Below, one piece after another: positions 57,536 through 64,000 of a stretch of DNA of 64,000 bases. A program made the translations under genes and the position numbers. The notes beneath the pieces are model-generated. The model worked only from the letters and a program-made list of their open reading frames with translations. It was not told the DNA's origin and did no database searches. The DNA comes from Pirellulaceae bacterium (GTDB lineage Bacteria; Planctomycetota; Planctomycetia; Pirellulales; Pirellulaceae). Every line of letters starts with the position of its first letter. Position 1 is the first letter of the stretch. The stretch covers positions 1,047,670-1,111,669 of the forward strand of contig JAGYIQ010000002.1 of assembly GCA_018402565.1 (NCBI GenBank). Reading direction: 5' to 3'.

Positions 57536-58557
57536 CGTTTACTCACACACCCCACCCGATCTAATATCCAACACGTTACTAAACTTCCGATACTGCCGCA
57601 GCACGGCATCGACTTGTGATACTCGTTCATCGATCGTTCCCGGACTCTAAAAAACGGCACCCTGCGCTCGGCCAAGTCACCGATGATCTGGTCTTGAAAC
57701 CAACGCCGCTTCTGATCCCCACTGCGATCCCAGGTATCCGCATAGGGAATATCCGTATCGCAAAGAAAGAACAAATCGTACCGCTTTTCCGCTTCGCGAG
57801 CCAATCGAGTCAGAATCGGACCCGCCGCACCGTGGTAATCCTTCGCAAACACATAGGTCGTGATGGGACACGTGTCGCAGAACAAGTACTTCTGCGCATT
57901 CAGTATCAAGGCGTCCTCCCGGCGGTTGTGCTCGGGAGCAATCTCCTCAAACTGCTCCAGCGTAATTCGTCGGTCGACGTGGTGCTTAAGCCAGTATTCC
58001 GCGCCGTACTCCGACATCCAGGTCGTCGTGTGCCGTTCAGCCATCGCCCGAGCCAGGGTCGTCTTGCCCGTTGAGGGGGCACCCAGAAAACAAACCTTGG
58101 TGATCAGGTCCGCATACACCACCGGGGCGATGTACTGACGCCCAGCAAAGGCGTTCTCGCGGAGCGCTGTCCCGCTGATCGGCACGGCAGCTCGCGCCTC
58201 ATCGATTCGACGATCAACCGCGCCCAGCGCCCGGCTGACATGGTCACCGTAGAACTCGCTCGAGTAGAAATGGGAAATGCGCAGACCATTGAGCCGCTTG
58301 ATAATGTAGTCTTCCTGTTCGCGACGGATTTCCGGCGTGTCACCGTAGCCGGCGGGCCCGTCCCAGGCCTCGATGATCCGCACCGTCGGATACAGTTCCC
58401 TTATCCAGCCCGCACGAACTTGCAGAGGCACCTCGATCACATCCGTGGCGTAGACCATTACAATCAGTTCGTCGACCTCCGCCAGAGCGGTCTCCACCAG
58501 CAATTGGTGCCCCCGATGGAACGGAGCGAACTTGCCCAGCGTCAGGCCACGTCGCAT
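57364..58557 (-). CDS. nadR: NadR-like NMN adenylyltransferase/ribosylnicotinamide kinase (3' frameshift)
   Basis: Bifunctional NAD-salvage enzyme. N-terminal nucleotidyltransferase: GLTLGKFAPFHRGHQLLV (HxGH). C-terminal kinase: CFLGAPSTGKTTLARAMAE (Walker A) and YVFAKDYHGAAGPILTR. It lacks the N-terminal helix-turn-helix of E. coli NadR. The normal C-terminus is in another frame: after VPFFRVR the family tail reads IDERVSQVDAVLRQYRKFSN and stops at 57539-57541. The reading as given instead enters the AACCAAG repeat and ends at 57364. A single missing base near 57640 in a G-run (plus strand CCC) explains this, so it is either a real frameshift or a sequencing error. It overlaps pnuC by 16 bp. 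Confidence 0.85.
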   Translation of the reverse strand: MRRGLTLGKFAPFHRGHQLLVETALAEVDELIVMVYATDVIEVPLQVRAGWIRELYPTVRIIEAWDGPAGYGDTPEIRREQEDYIIKRLNGLRISHFYSSEFYGDHVSRALGAVDRRIDEARAAVPISGTALRENAFAGRQYIAPVVYADLITKVCFLGAPSTGKTTLARAMAERHTTTWMSEYGAEYWLKHHVDRRITLEQFEEIAPEHNRREDALILNAQKYLFCDTCPITTYVFAKDYHGAAGPILTRLAREAEKRYDLFFLCDTDIPYADTWDRSGDQKRRWFQDQIIGDLAERRVPFFRVRERSMNEYHKSMPCCGSIGSLVTCWILDRVGCVSKRGDYGGGSWFLVLGSWFLVLGSWFLVLGGEGRKIGGRKINGKGWCGRVEVFVDVRLV

Positions 58558-59267
58558 GTTTCACCCCCAACATCCACGCGGGAAGTCGGTGCGGCTGGAG
58601 ACGACGCGCCCACGTGCCATCGCCACCACCCAAACAACGCATTCAAGAGAAAGATCGACCACATCAAAACCATCAAGTCACCGGCCGTCCCCCCCGCTTG
58701 AAAGCGAATCAACCACATGCCGATCGAAACAACATTGAGCATGATGTACAGGAGCCACTGTTCCTTGTACCGCCACATCATCAGCAGCGTGGCGACGACC
58801 GACAGGACGTTGGTCGTGGCGTCAATAAAGGGCGTGTTCTGCCGAGGATTCAGCCCCAGCAGCAGTCCAAGTCCGATGGTGGACACGAGACAAAGGCTGG
58901 CCACCGCCACCCGCTGCTTCCAGCCCAGTTGCCGCATCTCGACGGTTCTGCCTCGCCCGAGATGACGAGACCACAGCCCATAGCCAATGACTCCGGTTGG
59001 CAAAAAGAACAGCAGGTTGAGATAGACCTCGCCATACAGTCCATTGCGATAGGCCAATAACGAGTAAGCCAAGCTGTTGTACAAACCTATCAGGTAACCC
59101 TCGCGACGGCCGATCGCAATCAGACCGACGCATAAAATGCCAGAGAGCGAAACCGTAACTTCGAACAGACTCGTTGCCAGAAAAATGCTCAAGGCACCTC
59201 CGACGATCAAGAGGAACACCAGCCATCCAAGGTCGATCCGGCTGGAACTAGCGGTTGCGTTTGTCAT
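58542..59267 (-). CDS. pnuC: Nicotinamide riboside transporter PnuC
   Basis: A 241-residue membrane protein with seven or so transmembrane helices and the PnuC pattern (IGRREGYLIGLYNSLAYSLLA, LYGEVYLNLLFFLPTGVIGY, WLLYIMLNVVSIGMWL). Imports nicotinamide riboside for NAD synthesis by NadR, whose gene follows with a 16-bp overlap. It is intact. No NAD or pnuC-associated riboswitch was recognised upstream. The nearest upstream region (59268-59719) has no supported gene. Confidence 0.93.
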   Translation of the reverse strand: MTNATASSSRIDLGWLVFLLIVGGALSIFLATSLFEVTVSLSGILCVGLIAIGRREGYLIGLYNSLAYSLLAYRNGLYGEVYLNLLFFLPTGVIGYGLWSRHLGRGRTVEMRQLGWKQRVAVASLCLVSTIGLGLLLGLNPRQNTPFIDATTNVLSVVATLLMMWRYKEQWLLYIMLNVVSIGMWLIRFQAGGTAGDLMVLMWSIFLLNALFGWWRWHVGASSPAAPTSRVDVGGETCDVA

Positions 59268-59719
59268 GAGCAGTCTTGGGTGATCGTCGACGAAATTGAA
59301 TCATGAGTTTACAAAGTGTTGAAGCCGACGTCTCAAAGGGTTTCAAAAGACAGCTCATGATTCTCAATTCTAGCGTCCGTTATAAACCCACCAAATCGGT
59401 GGCTCCGCCAGTTCAGCGCCTCCGCGGCTGAATCGTAACGGGGCAACCTGGCGAATGCAAGAAAATTACGCGTGCGATTTTCGAGATGTTGCGACGTCGG
59501 TGGGAATCCCATACCGAGGAAATCGACCGCGTACGTCGTTCTGTTCCCTATTACCCGTTGCTCCCAGTTTGTAGGTTCGCCCCTAACGGCTGGTCGCAAT
59601 TGGGAACACACCCGTTTTGGGAATTTTGAACCGGTCGGCGTCCCCTTCCCGTCAGGCCCCGACAACCCAAATCTGCATCAGCCTGCTCCCTGTTACCAGC
59701 GAGCAACGTGTATGTTGCC
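59268..59719. other. Region without a supported gene
   Basis: A minus-strand ORF (59333-59665, 110 residues) has no family motif and is likely chance. The region probably holds the pnuC promoter. A short inverted repeat was not found. Confidence 0.5.
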
Positions 59720-60027
59720 GCTCATCTACAAAAACCTCTACCCTACCACACCGGCCATTCCCATTAATCTTTCTGCCCCCAATTTTTCTGCCTTCTCCTC
59801 CCAGCACCAAGCACCAAGCACCAAGCACCAACAACCAACAACCAACAACTAAGAACTAAGAACCAAGAACCAAGAACCAAGAACCAAGAACCAAGAACCA
59901 GAACCAGAACCAAGAACCAAGAACCAAGAACCAAGAACCAAGAACCAAGAACCAAGGACAAGAACCAAGAACCAAGAACCAAGAACCAAGAACCAAGAAC
60001 CAAGAACCAAGAACCAAGAACCAATCC
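59720..60027. repeat. Second-subfamily heptamer block (AACCAAG)
   Basis: CTACAAAAACCTCTACCCTA, CTTTCTGCCCCCAATTTTTC and a drifting heptamer run (59807-60020) changing from AGCACCA through AACCAAC to AACCAAG, with an AACCAGA insert and one AAGGACAAG. It joins directly the 3' end of the DUF2357 relic. Confidence 0.88.
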
Positions 60028-62474
60028 TCACCCCACCACCCTTTGCACCTCCTCCCACCCGACGTACCGATCCTCCCGCCCCACTCGCCGCAGCAAAAAG
60101 CCATTGACCCCATCCCACCGCACTCGCAGCTCACCCAACTCGAACCACACCCTGCCCTGCCCTTGTCCCCGCGCACCGCGCCGCCCGCAACTGAAACGCG
60201 ACGCCCCGGGCACGCAACCACTCCCACAACCGCCACTCGGCTTCTGTCTCCAGGGCCACCTCCTGCACCCGAGTCGCACGGGACAAAGCCAACCGAGTCG
60301 TCCAGCGGCCTGCCGGCCGGCATCACATCGCCCGCCTGCCAGCGAATCGGTCGCGGCAACCGTCGCCAGGCCCCCAGTCGATACAGCACCATCGTCCCCT
60401 CTCGTCGCGGCTGGCACTGGCGTCTCGATCGACTCGCGTTCCACCAGTTCAATCTGCTGCACATCGGCCACATATTCGATACGCGGTTTATCACCCAATC
60501 CCGCTGGAAAGTAGAGCGCAATCTGCTGCACGGCGAACTGGCGCGGCTGGGTCTTGGCCCACGGCAGGTAATAGCAGTGGGATTGCTGCAGCCACTCCCA
60601 GTGCTCGTCCGTCCCCGGCAGGCGCGCACACACCGATCAAGCCGGCGTGAGCTGCCTGCCGCCACTCCACCGCCCGCTGCGCACCGCATGCACGATCCCC
60701 CGATCCGCCAACGCCCAGCCCCCAAGCGGACCGTCGCCAACAACCACTCAGCCAACCACTGCCGATTCCCCGGGTAGCAGCGGAATCGCACCCACCCCCA
60801 ACCGATTCAACGCCTGCCACAATCGCCCCTGGCGAAAGGTGTCCGCTGGTCTCCACCCCCAGCGGAAACAGCGCCACGGCCTGGACCACCGACCTCTGCG
60901 GCGTCAAGCCTCGCCCGCCGCCTGGTCCAACTCCACAATCGCGTCCCGGTACCGATGCAAACTATTGAGCGACTCCGCCGGCGGCCCGGCGAACCGAACT
61001 GCCGCACATAATCCGCGCTGCCATCCACCCGGTACTTGGCGTCCGCCACCAACTGCAACACCGGCCAACCATCCTCCTCCAACCGCACCAATAGGTCCGG
61101 CTTCTGCGGAATCAGCATCGCCTCCTGGTTCTTAAACCACGGGTTGTAGGCCACATGAATCTTGCGACTCTGCCCAGCCGCAAAGGTCACTTGCTGCTGG
61201 CCCGCGCGCAACCGCACCGACAAACGAGCAGACTCCGTGCGGAACAGCGAATCCAGTCGCACGGGCGGGCCGAACTCACCCTGCAAGGTTTCCACCAAGG
61301 TCAAGTACGCCCAGTACTCGTACAGCACCTCCAGGTCCTTGCACGACAGCTGCAACCAATCGCCTTCCAACCGCAACCCCGACCGCAACAGCAGCAACAA
61401 CCGAAACGCCTCGCGATAGCCCGGAGCGCAGGTCAGCTGCAACGAGACAAAGCCCGCCGGCGGATCCCCCGCAGCCGCCACCATCGGCGCTGTGCCCAAC
61501 CACCGAGTCACTCGCCGCTGCATGCGGCCCAGGGCCTCCACCGCCTGCCGCTGCCGCACCCCACCTTCGCCCCGTCCCCACACACCGGCACGAGTCTCCG
61601 CGGTCGAGTGAGCCACCACGATACTGGCCAAGGTCCGTGCGACCATTCGCAACTGCGCCGCCAGCCACCGATGCTCGTTCGTATCCAACGTCAATGTCGC
61701 CGGACGCTGCCGCACATGCTCGCGAACCACACCGTCCGCCAACGGCAGCCAGCCACCGCGCCCCTGCCCACGGCGGATCTGAGCCCGCACCGCCGCGTCC
61801 ACACGTCGGACTTTCTCCACGCGTACGACTTGTTCGCGTCGCACCAGTCCCCGCATCGGCTTGGCCGCCACGTACTGGATCGCCCGCTCCAGCTCATCAA
61901 CGACCGCCTCCAATAACACGAACCACTCCAACCGCGACGGCCGCTCCCCCACTGCAACCTTGCCCAACTGATACGTCGCTCGCAGGTACTCATACGCCAG
62001 ACTGGTCGAGATCCGCTGCACATCCGCCAAGATCGCTTGGTAATCGCTCTCGTAGTCGATCTTGGTCGGGAACACCTCGACTTCGAACTCGATCACCGTC
62101 CGACCGTTCAAGACAAGCGCGAACCGACTCCGCCCAATCTGACCGCGAAAATTCAAGTTGCCATGCACCACCTGCCCAGCCTCTTGAGCTCGCAAACCTT
62201 GCACAATCTGTGGATCGCGATGACGGACCTCGATCGTATCGCCCGGCTGCGCGGCACGCACATACAATTGGTACTCGGTCTGCTCGTACAGCCGCACGCC
62301 CAACACACTCGCTGGGTCGCTCGGCTCCAGCCACTGCAAGCGGCGATCTTGCGTCACAATCGTGCAATACGCAATCGGAACATCGCGATCTTTGACCACC
62401 GCCGGATCACGGTCGCTGACACGACACCACTCCAAGTGAAATCGATCGGTACGCCAGCAAAACAATGGCTTCAT
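60028..62474 (-). pseudogene. DUF2357/PD-(D/E)XK nuclease, McrC-like partner, frameshifted in its 3' third
   Basis: The first 490 residues are in one frame: MKPLFCWRTDRFHLEW, a domain of beta type, LSCKDLEVLYEYWAYL, and the nuclease core KPDLLVRLEEDGWPVLQLVADAKYRVD (PD-(D/E)XK: D, then DAKY). After FGSPG the frame shifts: the family segment ESLNSLHRYRDAIVELD is found one base off and runs to a TGA. Later pieces appear in further frames (VQAVALFPLGVETSG, CYYLPWAKTQPRQFAVQQ, RLALSRATRVQEVALETEAE, and RVWFELGELRVRWDGVNGFL at the end, 60028). At least four shifts are needed. DUF2357 proteins pair with McrB-type ATPases; its partner starts 37 bp upstream. Confidence 0.8.
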
Positions 62475-62511
62475 TCCGCCAACCTATTCCCATAGCGACA
62501 CGACCGCCGAA

Positions 62512-64000
62512 TCAAATCCAAAACGCCGTGTAGCCTTCACTCTGCAATCGATCCCACATCAGACACAACCGAGCACAAGTCCGTGGCAAGCGCCGGCCCT
62601 CCATCGAGTCCGCTCGCCGAGCCTTCGACCATTCCGCCACCAAATCATCAGCCTCTTCATCACTCCGCAGCGGCTGCCCTTGGCTGGCCAAGCCCATCAA
62701 GCCGATCAGGGTCGCCCGCAAGGCTTGGCTGCCACCGACAATCCGCGGCAAGACTTTCATCAGAATCGCCACATCCAGCGGATCGACCTTGTCGCCTTCA
62801 CGCGTGCGAAACGATTCGACGACCTCGTCGGCATGGATCAAGAACAAGATCACCTCGTCGCGTGTCCGATAGCCCACCTGCAACTGGCTCCGCATCAAAC
62901 AATCATTGACCTGTTGCAGCAGATTGGTCGCCCGTTCCGCCTGGGCATGGTAACTGGCAGACTGCTGATCCAATTCCGCCAAACGACTGGCCGCTCCCTG
63001 CCAAAAACGCCGCGGCCACTTCTGGATCGGCTTGGCCGCGGCACCCTGACGGGGCGTCGCGGCGAAACTCAAGTCGACCTCCGACAATTCAATCGTGAAC
63101 GCCCGGTCCAACACCTTCCGGCTAAAGCCATGCGCACTGTCGTCCATGTTCACCGTGCCCACCACCCCCAGATTTTCGGGCAAGCATTGCGACGCCCAAT
63201 CCCCATAGGTCTCGCGGCTGTGTTGCGAGAACAACGGACCCGACATGAACCCGCCCCCCGTCGCAGGTCTCCGGTCCTCGATCGCACTCAACACCTCGGC
63301 GAAGTAGTGCTCCACTCGAGCCAAGTTCATCTCGTCGATCAACGCCACGTAATAGTCGCCCGGATGCGCGGTTGCCGCGGCGGCCGTCTGCAAGAACACC
63401 CCCGGTCGGAACCGACCCTGAATGTCGGCGTAGCCCAAGACCTCCGAGCTATCCGTCCAGTCGGGCCGCACGGCAATTCGCTCCATACAACCGCCCGTAA
63501 ACTGCGCCACCAACTTCGGCAGTTTGGACTTGCCCGTCCCCGAGACCCCCGCCAAGATCACCAGCGGCTTGGTCCGCAGAGCCGTGACATACGTCGCGAT
63601 CTGCCACGGTTGGTAGACAAAACCATCGTCAGCAATCGCCTCGATCAGGGCCTCGACGGCAGTTGCCAAGTCACCACCCAACTCGGAAGACATCGGCTCA
63701 CTCATCGTCGGCCACCATTTCTCGCGGAGCGCTGCCAAGACCCGCTCTTGGACCTGGGCATCTTGGAGCGCCAACCAGAACGCTTCATGAATTCGCGCAT
63801 GAGAGATCTTTCGTCGAATTTGAGCCGGAGTCGGCTTGTCACTGGATAGCCTATCTTGCGGATCATGATACGCCAGCAACCAAAACACATCGGCCGCCAT
63901 CCGCACGAAACCTTCAGCCAATTGCTGTTCGCCCACATCCTGTCCGTACGTTTTCAGTCGCGCGATAAACCGCTCCAACAACCCATCGAACTCGATCCGA
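62512..64000 (-). CDS. McrB-like AAA+ ATPase, 5' end outside the window
   Basis: An AAA+ ATPase of the McrB type: Walker A LAGVSGTGKSKLPKL, then VRPDWTDSSEVLGYADIQGRF, the Walker B/sensor signature LIDEMNLARVEHYFAEVLS, and GTVNMDDSAHGFSRKVLDRAF (McrB consensus around NxxD). The reading stays open to base 64000; the first TTG is at 63981 with no stop upstream, so the N-terminal domain, usually involved in DNA recognition, lies beyond the window. Downstream after 37 bp is the DUF2357 nuclease, giving a McrBC-like pair. In known systems GTP drives translocation and the nuclease cuts modified or foreign DNA. Intact as far as visible. Confidence 0.9.
   Translation of the reverse strand, partial: RIEFDGLLERFIARLKTYGQDVGEQQLAEGFVRMAADVFWLLAYHDPQDRLSSDKPTPAQIRRKISHARIHEAFWLALQDAQVQERVLAALREKWWPTMSEPMSSELGGDLATAVEALIEAIADDGFVYQPWQIATYVTALRTKPLVILAGVSGTGKSKLPKLVAQFTGGCMERIAVRPDWTDSSEVLGYADIQGRFRPGVFLQTAAAATAHPGDYYVALIDEMNLARVEHYFAEVLSAIEDRRPATGGGFMSGPLFSQHSRETYGDWASQCLPENLGVVGTVNMDDSAHGFSRKVLDRAFTIELSEVDLSFAATPRQGAAAKPIQKWPRRFWQGAASRLAELDQQSASYHAQAERATNLLQQVNDCLMRSQLQVGYRTRDEVILFLIHADEVVESFRTREGDKVDPLDVAILMKVLPRIVGGSQALRATLIGLMGLASQGQPLRSDEEADDLVAEWSKARRADSMEGRRLPRTCARLCLMWDRLQSEGYTAFWI

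Noticed and set aside
59268..59719. Hypothetical protein (minus strand 59333-59665) and NAD riboswitch before pnuC
   Set aside because: The ORF has no start context or motif, and no aptamer-like structure was recognised.

Overview
The window reads as a chromosomal segment of a planctomycete, most likely a Pirellulales-type bacterium. The evidence is a DUF1559 pseudopilin-like protein with an H-x9-DG end, a DUF1080 (3-keto-disaccharide hydrolase) protein, a Ser/Thr kinase fused to a formylglycine-generating-enzyme-like domain, Rho with a very long low-complexity N-terminus, GC-rich genes with few strong Shine-Dalgarno sites, and unusually dense intergenic repeats. No rRNA, tRNA, integrase or CRISPR array was seen.

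Left part (1-42 kb) is mostly intact. A minus-strand run holds rho, two exbD-like genes and a DUF1080 gene (10-4392). Then come arfB overlapping rdgB, divergent from thiS-thiG (5431-7837); a 73-bp tandem array of about 30 copies (7850-10045); a kinase-FGE fusion with an orphan gene behind it (10707-13711); an AGCS alanine/sodium symporter; a zinc alcohol dehydrogenase; a HerA/DUF87-like ATPase; an ABC ATPase without its permease; an SMP-30 lactonase; a DUF1559 protein; a three-gene lipoprotein operon facing a two-gene exported-protein operon; a methyltransferase, glyA, a family-4-type glycosyltransferase, a quinone oxidoreductase and an unknown 204-residue protein. It ends with an intact 1747-residue DUF4011 helicase carrying a Vsr-like nuclease.

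Right part (42-64 kb) is an accessory and defence island in visible decay. REP-like hairpin arrays (core CCGCCTTCAGGCGG) flank a frameshifted REP-associated tyrosine transposase (RAYT). Next is a roughly 5-kb SIR2-domain/TPR-like gene broken by many frameshifts, a six-copy 133-bp array, a second DUF1559 gene broken by frameshifts with an intact lipoprotein behind it, another REP array, a WS/DGAT-type acyltransferase, a MITE-like element, a nadR-pnuC pair (nadR has a 3' frameshift), and a McrBC-like pair: an intact McrB-type AAA ATPase cut by the window edge and a frameshifted DUF2357 nuclease.

The most notable features are the repeat families. At least eight intergenic sequence families, nearly all with short perfect hairpins, fill the gaps between genes. 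One copy of the 133-bp family appears to serve as the terminator region of the alcohol dehydrogenase gene. The defence cluster (helicase-Vsr, SIR2 relic, McrBC-like pair) with a nearby NAD-salvage operon is the best candidate for a coherent accessory system. The link between NAD salvage and SIR2 is inference only. All function calls come from reading motifs by eye; no database search was run.
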